A stretch of DNA of 8,855 nucleotides from Acidobacteriota bacterium (lineage in GTDB: Bacteria > Acidobacteriota > Terriglobia > Terriglobales > Acidobacteriaceae): NCBI GenBank assembly GCA_021781075.1, contig JAJXXN010000091.1:1-8855 (forward strand), read 5' to 3'. This document shows, one piece after another, positions 1-6,766 of the stretch (its first letter is position 1; every line of letters begins with the position of its first letter). Under the pieces are notes generated by a model that was given only the letters and a program-made list of their open reading frames with translations, did not search any database and had not been told where the DNA came from. Position numbers and translations under genes: made by a program.

Positions 1-1153
1 ATTCAGCAAGGATGTTGTTTACATTGATGGGCTCGAAGGTGATTTGATAATTCACGGTCGTCAGGCCCGGAGGCAGCGGAATGGCGCTGAGGTCGAAAAA
101 GCCCTGCAGGGCCGCATTGTTGGAGCCGAAGTTGGAGAGCGGGTTGCCGTTGTTGTCATTGAAGCCCAGGATGGCGTTGCCATGGTTGCCGCCGAAGTAG
201 GAGCCCGTGACAAAGCTGACCGCGTACTGGTTCATGGGATTGCCGTTCGCGTCCAGCGGCCGGGCGACGACGTTGACACCCTGCATGCCAACGCCATTTT
301 TGAAGGTGAGTGTGCCCTGAATGGAAATGGTGTTTGCGGCCGTGAGTTGCTTGCCGGGGAATGAAGCCTGGTTGGATGCTGTGACAGGATAAATGCGGCT
401 GAGCGCGGCAACATCGTCCGACTGAAGCGGGTTGAGCCCGGGGCTGAGCACGCCCGGCGGGGGCTGCATGATGGCCCAGTTGGTGCCCGTGCCGCCAGCG
501 CCATAGTCAGTGGCCTGCGCGTAGTCTAAGCCGAGGATGCGGCCGAAGGCGCGCTCCAGGTCGGCGTTCATCAAGGCGATTTGCTGGCTGGTGCTGGCGC
601 AAAGGCCGTTGAGCACGATGACGCCATGCGCAATGGTTGTGTCGGTATTCAAATTGTCGAGCCATTGAAAAAGAACGTTGTTGCGGCAATCCGTGGGATC
701 GCTGGCGCCGGCGCCGAAGATGGCGTTGATGACGGTTCCGTCGTAATCAAAGACGACGGCAAGCGGGTAGGCAGTAGCCGAGGGTGTCACATCGGCGGGC
801 GCGGTGATGACGCCGTTGGTGACGGCGATGTTTGCGCCGTTGACATCCTCATTCAATGGCCCTGCATCCGTAAGCGCAACTGCGGCGGTGGGCACAGCGC
901 TCCAGTAGGCGGCGGCGGCATCAACCATGGCGCTGGCCTGCTGGTTGTTCAAGGAGGGGCTGAGCGCGCCCTGATCGACAAAGTAATTGAGCTGGCCGTT
1001 CTTCCAGTGAATCGGCTGGCCCATAAGCCCGGCGTTGAAGTAGGTGGACCCGGCAACATATTTTGGACCGCCGGCAAACAGGAAGGGTTGGCAGGCAAGG
1101 AGCAGCAGTGCGATGATTGAAATTTTCCCAGGATGTGTTTGAAATACGCACAT
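1..1153 (-). CDS. Exported matrixin-like protein with eroded zinc site (3' end outside window)
   Basis: The frame is open from an ATG at 1153 to the left edge, giving 384 residues with no stop, so the gene is truncated only by the window. A GGAG Shine-Dalgarno sequence (1162-1165) lies 8 nt before the ATG and supports this start. Residues 1-27 form a signal peptide with hydrophobic core IIALLLLA. Cleavage may follow LFA-27, but LLAC (18-21) could also act as a lipobox. Residues ~30-258 resemble the metzincin/matrixin fold. A helix-like stretch with MVDAAAAYWSAVPTA (76-90) comes first, and the end reads SDDVAALSRIYP (245-256), matching the usual matrixin end pattern. The expected HExxHxxGxxH zinc motif aligns with RAFGRILGLDY (201-211): G208 is kept, but all three His and the catalytic Glu are replaced. 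Cys156 and Cys185 could form a disulfide. From ~275, SIQGTLTFKNGVGMQGVNVVA begins a probable beta-sandwich (regulatory-like or Ig-like) domain. Likely a secreted or surface, non-proteolytic protein; the fold assignment is by eye. Confidence 0.8.
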   Translation of the reverse strand, partial: MCVFQTHPGKISIIALLLLACQPFLFAGGPKYVAGSTYFNAGLMGQPIHWKNGQLNYFVDQGALSPSLNNQQASAMVDAAAAYWSAVPTAAVALTDAGPLNEDVNGANIAVTNGVITAPADVTPSATAYPLAVVFDYDGTVINAIFGAGASDPTDCRNNVLFQWLDNLNTDTTIAHGVIVLNGLCASTSQQIALMNADLERAFGRILGLDYAQATDYGAGGTGTNWAIMQPPPGVLSPGLNPLQSDDVAALSRIYPVTASNQASFPGKQLTAANTISIQGTLTFKNGVGMQGVNVVARPLDANGNPMNQYAVSFVTGSYFGGNHGNAILGFNDNNGNPLSNFGSNNAALQGFFDLSAIPLPPGLTTVNYQITFEPINVNNILAE

Positions 1154-1161
1154 TGCCACAA

Positions 1162-1165
1162 CTCC
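1162..1165 (-). promoter_or_regulatory. Shine-Dalgarno site of the 1..1153 gene
   Basis: GGAG on the minus strand, 8 nt before the ATG at 1153. It favours this ATG over the in-frame GTG two codons upstream, at 1159-1157. Confidence 0.6.
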
Positions 1166-1367
1166 GCGGACGACTCAGGGAATTTGGTGAGAAACGCCTG
1201 AATAAATGCCTGAGAAGCCTCACAGAAATTCATCGGCAGAAGGGTGAAAAACTGGAAAGTTTTAAGAATCTGAAAGTAATTGGGCGCGGTTCATGTGAGG
1301 TTGCTTACCCGCGCCGTCACAGCACTTTGTTCAGTTGCATCTTTTCAGTCATTGGTGCATCTACAAT

Positions 1368-1374
1368 AGGGAAG
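1368..1374 (+). promoter_or_regulatory. Shine-Dalgarno site of trxB
   Basis: AGGGAAG lies 8 nt before the ATG at 1383. It sets the trxB start there rather than at the in-frame ATG at 1335, which would add 16 residues ahead of the conserved N-terminus. Confidence 0.65.
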
Positions 1375-1382
1375 AAACAATC

Positions 1383-2330
1383 ATGAGCGAAACCTTGAAT
1401 ACAGTGATTCTTGGGTCCGGTTGCTCCGGGCTCACTGCGGCCATCTATGCAGCGCGCGCCAACCTCAGCCCGTTGGTGCTGGAAGGCCATGAGCCGGGCG
1501 GTCAGCTTTCGATGACCACGCTGGTGGAGAATTTTCCCGGATGGCCTGAGGGCATCCAGGGGCCTGAATTGATAGACAACATGCGCAAGCAGGCGAGCCG
1601 CTTTGGCGCGCAGTTCAAGCTGGCGCACCTGAACAAGGTGGACCTCTCGACGCACCCCTACAAGCTGGAGACGACGGCGGGGCAAATTTGCACGCGCACC
1701 ATCATCATTGCCTCGGGCGCGAGCGCGCGCTGGCTGGGATTGCCCAGCGAGCAGGCGTTGATTGGGCATGGCGTATCAAGCTGCGCAACCTGCGATGGAT
1801 TTTTCTTCCGCGAGAAGGAGATTGCGGTCGTGGGCGGCGGCGACTCGGCAATGGAAGAGGCCTTGTTTTTGACGCGCTTCGCCTCGAAGGTGACGCTAAT
1901 CCACCGTCGCGATGGTTTCCGCGCCTCCAAGATCATGATTGAGCGGGCAATTGCGCACCCCAAGATTGAGTTGATGACCAACACGGTGATTGACGAGGTG
2001 CTGGGCGTTGAAGAAAAGGAAGTGAAGGGGCTGAAGCTGCGCAACCTTGCCACCGGCGATGTTTCCACGCTTCCAATCAGCGGGCTGTTTTTGGGCATTG
2101 GGCACGAGCCGAACGCGACGGCCTTTGCCGGGCAGATGGACCTGGACGAGGAAGGATACATCCGGACCGTGAACAACGTGATCACGACGAAGAATGGCGT
2201 TGTCATCCCCGGCGTCTTTGCCAGCGGCGATGTGCAGGACCGGCGCTACCGGCAAGCGATCACCGCGGCGGGGACGGGGTGCATGGCGGCGCTGGAGGTG
2301 GAGAAATTCCTCGAGGCGTACAACCACTGA
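1383..2330 (+). CDS. trxB: Thioredoxin reductase (NADPH)
   Basis: A 315-residue, low-molecular-weight thioredoxin reductase, the usual length for bacterial TrxB. It is a cytosolic FAD enzyme that passes electrons from NADPH to thioredoxin. The FAD-binding Rossmann motif is GSGCSG at 11-16, followed by EPGGQL (37-42). The redox-active disulfide is CATC at 134-137, within SSCATCDGFFF. The NADPH domain carries GGGDSAMEEA (151-160) and HRRDGFRA (174-181). The second FAD motif is GVFASGDVQD (277-286), followed by RQAITAAGTGCMAALEVEKFL near the C-terminus. All catalytic elements are present, so the enzyme should be active. The first glycine motif has Cys-Ser where the familiar form has Pro-Ala. No thioredoxin gene is in the window. 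The gene stands alone, with a divergent neighbour upstream and a strong terminator 18 nt after the stop. The start is set by conservation and by the AGGGAAG site. Confidence 0.97.
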   Translation: MSETLNTVILGSGCSGLTAAIYAARANLSPLVLEGHEPGGQLSMTTLVENFPGWPEGIQGPELIDNMRKQASRFGAQFKLAHLNKVDLSTHPYKLETTAGQICTRTIIIASGASARWLGLPSEQALIGHGVSSCATCDGFFFREKEIAVVGGGDSAMEEALFLTRFASKVTLIHRRDGFRASKIMIERAIAHPKIELMTNTVIDEVLGVEEKEVKGLKLRNLATGDVSTLPISGLFLGIGHEPNATAFAGQMDLDEEGYIRTVNNVITTKNGVVIPGVFASGDVQDRRYRQAITAAGTGCMAALEVEKFLEAYNH

Positions 2331-2348
2331 GCGCAACAGACGCACAAG

Positions 2349-2382
2349 AAAAAAGCGCGCGCCATCCGGCACGCGCTTTTTT
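2349..2382 (+). terminator. Intrinsic terminator after trxB, symmetrical A/T flanks
   Basis: Six A residues plus GCGCG (2349-2359) pair with CGCGC plus six T residues (2372-2382), an 11-bp stem. Inside it, GCC (2361-2363) and GGC (2368-2370) can add three pairs over an ATCC loop after one C-A mismatch. The T-run on both strands makes it structurally bidirectional, though only trxB enters from a position where it would act. Confidence 0.9.
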
Positions 2383-2424
2383 GATTGACAGCGGGGTATG
2401 AAACGGGTGGAATGAAGGGGTTCT

Positions 2425-2445
2425 CGTGCCGCGGACTGCGGCATG
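2425..2445 (+). other. Small hairpin in the leader of the 2476 gene
   Basis: CGTGCCGC (2425-2432) and GCGGCATG (2438-2445) form an 8-bp stem, including one G-T pair, with a GGACT loop. It ends 20 nt before the Shine-Dalgarno site of the next gene and has no T-run, so it is not a terminator. It may be a leader structure or chance. Confidence 0.3.
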
Positions 2446-2464
2446 CCCAAGCAAGGCAGGGAGC

Positions 2465-2469
2465 GGAGG
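2465..2469 (+). promoter_or_regulatory. Strong Shine-Dalgarno site deciding the 2476 start
   Basis: GGAGG lies 6 nt before the ATG at 2476. The frame is open further up, to an ATG at 2443, but only the 2476 start has this site and puts a signal peptide at the N-terminus. Confidence 0.8.
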
Positions 2470-2475
2470 CAAGGA

Positions 2476-2988
2476 ATGCGCAGTTTGAAGACGATTTTCG
2501 CCCTAAGTTTACTGGCGATGATTTCACTGGTTGGCTATCGCGCGGGCGCCCAATCCTACACCAGCAATGACGGTCGGTTCAGTGTCTTTTTCCCCGGCGG
2601 CGCACCGAAGCAGGAGTCACAGGTGATCAACCTCAAGGGCGGCGGAACGTCAACCCTGTACCAGTTTTGGACCGAGTTGGACAGCAACAACGTCAGTTAC
2701 ATGGTGATGTACAGCGATTATTCGGCTGAATATGCCAATGGCGACCCGCAGGCGGTACTGGCGTCAACACGCGACGGGGCGGTGAGTGGCAAGACGCTGC
2801 TGACGGACAACGCGATCAGCCTGAATGGAGTGCAGGGGCGCGCGTTTACAGCCAAGGATGACAATTGGAATTACTCGGTGCGGCAGTATTTGAAGGGCAA
2901 GCGGCTTTACCAACTGATTGTGGTGAGCAACAGCGCGCACCCGGCGACGCAGACCGACCAGTTCTTCAACTCGTTCAGCATGTTTTAG
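2476..2988 (+). CDS. Small exported protein of unknown function
   Basis: A 170-residue protein. Residues 1-25 form a clear Sec signal peptide: MRSLK, a hydrophobic stretch through SLLAMISLV, then AGA before the likely cut at Q26. The mature part is about 145 residues with no cysteine and no further membrane segment. It starts with SNDGRFSVFFPGGAPKQ (30-46), followed by alternating polar/hydrophobic strands such as LYQFWTEL (61-68) and VSYMVMYSD (73-81). It ends with a conserved-looking RLYQLIVVSNS (143-153) and DQFFNSFSMF (161-170). This pattern recalls small PsbP-like or DUF1795-like exported proteins, but the match is by impression only. It is probably periplasmic. It has its own ribosome site and sits between two terminators, so it appears monocistronic. 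No function can be assigned from its neighbours. Confidence 0.85.
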   Translation: MRSLKTIFALSLLAMISLVGYRAGAQSYTSNDGRFSVFFPGGAPKQESQVINLKGGGTSTLYQFWTELDSNNVSYMVMYSDYSAEYANGDPQAVLASTRDGAVSGKTLLTDNAISLNGVQGRAFTAKDDNWNYSVRQYLKGKRLYQLIVVSNSAHPATQTDQFFNSFSMF

Positions 2989-3010
2989 GTTGCAAACTTC
3001 GTGGCAGGCA

Positions 3011-3034
3011 AGCCCGGCTTCGGCCGGGCTTTTT
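3011..3034 (+). terminator. Intrinsic terminator with TTCG tetraloop
   Basis: AGCCCGGC (3011-3018), loop TTCG (3019-3022) and GCCGGGCT (3023-3030) make a perfect 8-bp stem, followed by TTTT. It lies 22 nt after the stop at 2988 and just before the end of the convergent receptor gene. On the minus strand the hairpin is followed only by TTGCC, so termination of the receptor transcript here would be weaker. Confidence 0.92.
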
Positions 3035-3042
3035 CATTGGCT

Positions 3043-6000
3043 TCAGAACCTGAGCCTGGCGCCAAACTCGAACTCGCGGGGACGGAAGAAGTTGGTGGCG
3101 TTGATGTCGATGGGTTGGCCGAAGGCATAGGTGTTCAATTTGTATCCCGTGAGAAAATTCAGCCTGGGCAAGCTGGCGGTCGATCCGGAGCGGAGGATGT
3201 AGCCGGTGGTTTCAAGCTCGGTGACGTTCTCGTGGTTGAAAAGGTTGAAGCTCTCGGCGATGAGTTCGAGGGCGCGTGATTTGCCGAGGAAAACTTCCTT
3301 GTACAGGCGCACATCGGCAACCCAGGCGGCGGGATAGCGGAAGCTGTTGCGGGCGATGGTGTAATTTTTGTGGTCGTTGACGCCAGTGCCGTAGATGCGG
3401 TTGTCGCCGCCGTAACCGTTGATGCCGGGGCCAAGGCCGGGGATGATGGCGCCGTTCAGCACGGAGCCGCTGCCGCCGACGGGGTTGGCGGGCATGCAGA
3501 AATCGCCGGGAGGGACGCAGGTGGCCAGCGAGCCGCTGGTGCGCATGGTGTAAGGCAGGCCGCTGGAGTAGCGCGCGATGGTGGAGAATCCCCAGTTGTT
3601 GGCAAGCCGCCCCAGCGTGCCCTGCATCTTCCAGGGCGTGAGCCACTCGACCATGCCGCCGCCTTCGTGGCGCACGTCCAGGTCGCTGGCGCCGTACTCG
3701 TATTGAAAGAATTGCGGGTCGAGGACGTCGCTGCCGGCGACGAGTGTGGTCTCGTTTGGGTTCCAGTCCATGGCGTGCGCGTAGGTGTAATGCAGATGGA
3801 AGACAAAACCGTTGCGGGTGTAGCGGACGAGGCGCAGCGAAGCCGCTTCATAGGTGGAGTTGGCCTTGGCGGCAACATCGGTAATCTGCTGGTAGTTGGG
3901 ATTCAGGCGCCCGCATTGGCCGGCAAGGTTGAGTGGCGAGCCTGCAGGGCAGGCAGCGGCGGGCCAGGATGCATAGAACGGAAGTTTGATGAGTGAATCC
4001 TTGATGGGGCCGAGGCCGTAGTTGGCGCAGGAGGAGTTCTGCGTCCCGAGGGGCGATTCCTCGCAGACGGCGAAGGTGATGGTGCCGGGATTGACGGCGG
4101 GGTCGATGTTTGTGTCCAGTGAAATGGGCAGGTGGCGGCCAAGGCTGACCATGGCGCTGGCAGTGACAAAGAGCGCTCCGGGGAACTCCTCTTCGACGGC
4201 GACAAGCCCCTGATGGACTTGCGGGTTTTTGAAGCGCCTGTCGAACTGGACCGCGCCGGGCATGACGAGATTAAGCGGCTCTCCGGCGAAGACATAGGGG
4301 AATGGCGGAGCTCCGCCGCCGTTGAGATTGTCGGTGGGGCGCATGAAGAAGTTGAGGTCGCCTTTGAGCGAGCCGGTATGGGTGAGGACCGTCTCGATGG
4401 TGGCGTTCTCCGTGCGGCCGTAGTAGAGGCCGTAACCGGCGCGGAGGATGGGCGCGTATTTGCCGCCCATGGCCCATGCCATGCTCAGGCGCGGCCCCCA
4501 GTTGTTGCCGAGGGTGGGCATGACACCGGTACCGGGTAGATCGGGGTTGGCCACAAGTGCGATGGGCGGGGGCATTTGTTCGCGTTCCCAGCGCAGGGCG
4601 GCGGAGAGGGTGAGGTGGCGTTTGTATTGCCATTGCTCTGTCAGGTAGGCGGCCCAATCGTTGGTGCTCAGGCTCCAGCCCGCGGGGCCCATGGTCTGCG
4701 AATAATACGAGTAGCATGGCAGGTAGCCGAGACCCAGGCCGCCGGGATGAATGCTGCGCGTGGGGTCGCAATTGTGCTGGTTGTAGGGGTCAAGCTCGCC
4801 GGACAGGCCGAATTTAAGAAATGTAAGCGCATCGGAGGCGAAATCAACCGCCGAAGTATAGTTGTAGGTTCCGGTCTGGTTGAGCAAGACGCCGATGTAG
4901 TCCTGCACATGGCCAAAGGAGAAACCTGCCTTGACGAGGTTCTGCCCGGCGACCCAGCTCAATTGCTGGCTGGCCTGGAAGCGGCGCTCATCGGGATATG
5001 CGCCGGGCCCGAGGCGCGGGGAGTTGCCAAGCCTGAAGCCATAGCGTGAATCGACGTTGATTTGAGGCAGACGGCCCCAGTCGTTGATGAGAAATTGCTG
5101 TTCAAAGGCGGAGGGATTGCTGGGCGTCTCGCGCAGCAGTTCGCGCGACCAGCTTGCCTGGGTCATGGCGAGCAGGTTCTCCGTCCAATAATGCTCCCAG
5201 CGCGCCAGCGCCCATTGCTCATCGGCTTTGCTGTTGCCAAAGCTGTGGTTGCCGAAGGTTTCGCTGGTGCGGGTGAGCGCGCCGCCGGGTGCGTTCCACT
5301 GCGCGATGTTGCCCTCGGCCATCCAGTGGTCGCGCTCCGTCGGCTGCCAGTCGAGGCGGCCAAAGCCGATCCACTGCTTTGCCGACCGCGGCGCGGGCCC
5401 GAGCAGTGCGTTGAGCGACTCAAGCAGCGGCGAGTAGGCCGCAATTCCCTGCACCAGCGCGTTGCCGGTTTCGCCCAACTGCGTGGCAAGCAACTCCATC
5501 TGGTCATTGGCCGGCTCCAGGAAAAACAGGTCCTCGTGCCTCATGCTGGCCACGCCTGGGTCGTTGCGGTCGTAACCGTCGATGGCGGCGAACCAGAAGA
5601 GTTTGTTTTTGCGCAGGTCGCCGCCCGTGCCCGCTCCCCAGGTGATTTCAAGGTCGTTCGGCGTGTAGCTGAAGGGCGTGAAGACGGGGATGGTGGTGGA
5701 GGTTGCAGGAGAAGTTTCCTTCACAATCTGCGTGTAGGGATTGAGCGCGCTGAAATAATTGCCGCGGCTGTAGGCGAAGGCCTGCCCATGCAGATTTTCA
5801 GTGCCGCGCGCGGAATGGGCCTTCATTTCGCCGGTGGCCGCATAACCGGATTCGATTTCGCCATTCCCTGCCTGCACCTCCATGCGGGCAATGGCGGCCT
5901 CGGCCATGGGCGCGCCGCTTTTGCGTCCCCAACCGCGGCTCTTGAAGGCCGGGGTCAGGTTCATGCCGTCCACCTCCATCGCGGCGCTCAATGCGCCGGC

Positions 6001-6585
6001 GGCGCGAAACTCCGCGGGGTTGATTTGCGCCCCGGGGTTCTGGCCGGTCGTGTCCAATGATTTGGGAGCGATGCTGCCATTGGGCGGGGCCGCATGGGGC
6101 GTCTCAATGGCGAAGTTGCTCCAGTTGCGCCCCGTCACGGGCAGCGTCTTCAACTCTTCCCCGCTGATCTCGGTCTTCAACACAACCGTGGTCGGGGTCA
6201 GGTCATGCACGGTGACGGGGATGGGCTTGGGCGGCGGCAGCGTCATGGCAAGCGCGATGAGCACGCGGGATTGATCGCCGCCGTTGACAATCAGCCCCTC
6301 GACCTCGCCGTGGCCCAGTTCGGTGGAGTCGGCGTCGAGCGTGTACTCGCCGGGGGCAAGTCCCTTGAATTTGTAGTTGCCATTCTCGTCCGTGGTGGTG
6401 CTGGCCGTGGCGCCGGTTTCAACATTGCGCACGGTGATGCGGGTGCGTGCCAGGGGGTGGGAGTAGTCATCGGTGAGACGGCCGGAGAGTGTGCCTGCAT
6501 CCTTCTGCGCGGAGAGCAGGGCGGCGCCGAGGAAAATGGCGACAAGGAGCGGGATCAGTTTCCATTGTGGCTGGGCTTCTGCCAT
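3043..6585 (-). CDS. Oar-like TonB-dependent receptor with N-terminal carboxypeptidase-regulatory-like domain
   Basis: A 1180-residue outer-membrane protein. Residues 1-26 are a signal peptide, with hydrophobic IPLLVAIFLGAALL and a cut after LSA. Residues ~30-113 are a carboxypeptidase-regulatory-like beta-sandwich: GTLSGRLTDDYSHPLA, then TTTDENGNYKFKGLAPGEYTL. Residues ~135-270 are plug-like, with LKTLPVTGRNW (145-155), MEVDGMN (203-209) and EAAIARMEVQAGNGEIESGY (229-248). The rest is a beta-barrel. Near the end come NSFRYPAAWVADVRLYKEVF and LELIAESFNLFNHENVT, typical of Oar-like receptors. The chain ends GARLRF, whose terminal Phe is the usual outer-membrane assembly signal. No TonB box is evident. 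The only eight cysteines form four close pairs. Its ligand is unknown; no SusD-like lipoprotein or transporter is adjacent. An open extension to 6933 is rejected because it overlaps obgE; GAGGG (6591-6595) precedes the ATG at 6585. Confidence 0.93.
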   Translation of the reverse strand: MAEAQPQWKLIPLLVAIFLGAALLSAQKDAGTLSGRLTDDYSHPLARTRITVRNVETGATASTTTDENGNYKFKGLAPGEYTLDADSTELGHGEVEGLIVNGGDQSRVLIALAMTLPPPKPIPVTVHDLTPTTVVLKTEISGEELKTLPVTGRNWSNFAIETPHAAPPNGSIAPKSLDTTGQNPGAQINPAEFRAAGALSAAMEVDGMNLTPAFKSRGWGRKSGAPMAEAAIARMEVQAGNGEIESGYAATGEMKAHSARGTENLHGQAFAYSRGNYFSALNPYTQIVKETSPATSTTIPVFTPFSYTPNDLEITWGAGTGGDLRKNKLFWFAAIDGYDRNDPGVASMRHEDLFFLEPANDQMELLATQLGETGNALVQGIAAYSPLLESLNALLGPAPRSAKQWIGFGRLDWQPTERDHWMAEGNIAQWNAPGGALTRTSETFGNHSFGNSKADEQWALARWEHYWTENLLAMTQASWSRELLRETPSNPSAFEQQFLINDWGRLPQINVDSRYGFRLGNSPRLGPGAYPDERRFQASQQLSWVAGQNLVKAGFSFGHVQDYIGVLLNQTGTYNYTSAVDFASDALTFLKFGLSGELDPYNQHNCDPTRSIHPGGLGLGYLPCYSYYSQTMGPAGWSLSTNDWAAYLTEQWQYKRHLTLSAALRWEREQMPPPIALVANPDLPGTGVMPTLGNNWGPRLSMAWAMGGKYAPILRAGYGLYYGRTENATIETVLTHTGSLKGDLNFFMRPTDNLNGGGAPPFPYVFAGEPLNLVMPGAVQFDRRFKNPQVHQGLVAVEEEFPGALFVTASAMVSLGRHLPISLDTNIDPAVNPGTITFAVCEESPLGTQNSSCANYGLGPIKDSLIKLPFYASWPAAACPAGSPLNLAGQCGRLNPNYQQITDVAAKANSTYEAASLRLVRYTRNGFVFHLHYTYAHAMDWNPNETTLVAGSDVLDPQFFQYEYGASDLDVRHEGGGMVEWLTPWKMQGTLGRLANNWGFSTIARYSSGLPYTMRTSGSLATCVPPGDFCMPANPVGGSGSVLNGAIIPGLGPGINGYGGDNRIYGTGVNDHKNYTIARNSFRYPAAWVADVRLYKEVFLGKSRALELIAESFNLFNHENVTELETTGYILRSGSTASLPRLNFLTGYKLNTYAFGQPIDINATNFFRPREFEFGARLRF

Positions 6586-6590
6586 CAAGT

Positions 6591-6595
6591 CCCTC
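6591..6595 (-). promoter_or_regulatory. Shine-Dalgarno site of the TonB-dependent receptor
   Basis: GAGGG on the minus strand, 5 nt before the ATG at 6585. The signal peptide begins just after, so ribosome site and protein features agree on the start. Confidence 0.75.
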
Positions 6596-6624
6596 ACGGG
6601 GTGGCAGATGCTGGGGGATGGAAC

Positions 6625-6640
6625 TGATTCAAAGGAATCA
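6625..6640. promoter_or_regulatory. Perfect inverted repeat, candidate operator
   Basis: TGATTC (6625-6630) and GAATCA (6635-6640) are separated by AAAG. It lies 40 nt upstream of the receptor start, downstream of the possible TACAAT box, where a repressor or an RNA hairpin could act. Six-base arms are short, so chance is possible. Confidence 0.3.
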
Positions 6641-6766
6641 AACGCGCCGGATTGTGCAAACCGGTCTCGCGGGTGATTGTACGCCTGAACACGTAAAATA
6701 GAGAAGTTGAATGTGTGCGGCGCGGTCGGGAAGGCTTTTCCACGCGTTGCGCAAGACGGGCATGGA

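Larger units (their letters stand above)
1154..1382. promoter_or_regulatory. Divergent intergenic region upstream of trxB and the exported matrixin-like gene
   Basis: This 229-base non-coding stretch separates two divergent genes, so it must hold both promoters. It is more AT-rich than the flanking genes, especially about 1240-1281 and 1320-1382. I see no -35/-10 pair that I would defend. TACAAT (1362-1367) looks like a -10 box but lies too close to the trxB start to leave room for its ribosome site. An inverted repeat, GGCGCGG (1283-1289) and CCGCGCC (1309-1315), has a 19-nt loop and could form a leader hairpin if trxB transcription starts upstream of it. No riboswitch was recognised. Confidence 0.4.
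6586..6766. promoter_or_regulatory. Divergent control region between the receptor and obgE
   Basis: This 181-base non-coding stretch must carry promoters for both divergent genes. Candidate -10 boxes are TAAAAT (6694-6699) for obgE and TACAAT on the minus strand (6676-6681) for the receptor. Neither has a convincing -35 box at normal spacing, so these are suggestions only. It also contains the inverted repeat at 6625-6640. Confidence 0.4.

Noticed and set aside
581..1120. 179-codon plus-strand frame antisense to the 1..1153 gene
   Set aside because: Gly/Val/Asp-rich shadow of the minus-strand coding sequence, with no plausible ribosome site or domain.
949..1233. 94- and 100-codon minus-strand frames overlapping the start of the 1..1153 gene
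   Set aside because: The third minus-strand frame, open from 1153 to the left edge, has a signal peptide, ribosome site and domain-like sequence, so these are out-of-frame shadows.
1362..1367. TACAAT as the trxB -10 box
   Set aside because: It lies only 15 nt before the ATG, so transcription would start within or just after the Shine-Dalgarno site; no -35 box at normal spacing.
1117..1386. 89-codon plus-strand frame running into the trxB start
   Set aside because: No domain; it spans the divergent control region and overlaps the start of a gene that has its own ribosome site.
1896..2450. 184-codon minus-strand frame covering the end of trxB
   Set aside because: Antisense shadow of trxB that also crosses its terminator; no domain recognised.
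3370..3996. 208-codon plus-strand open frame inside the receptor gene
   Set aside because: Low-complexity Val/Ala/Gly-rich translation antisense to well-supported receptor barrel sequence.
5062..6060. 332-codon open frame on the plus strand, antisense to the receptor
   Set aside because: It is a GC-driven shadow of the receptor gene. The predicted protein has no recognisable domain, and the minus-strand frame is clearly the real one.
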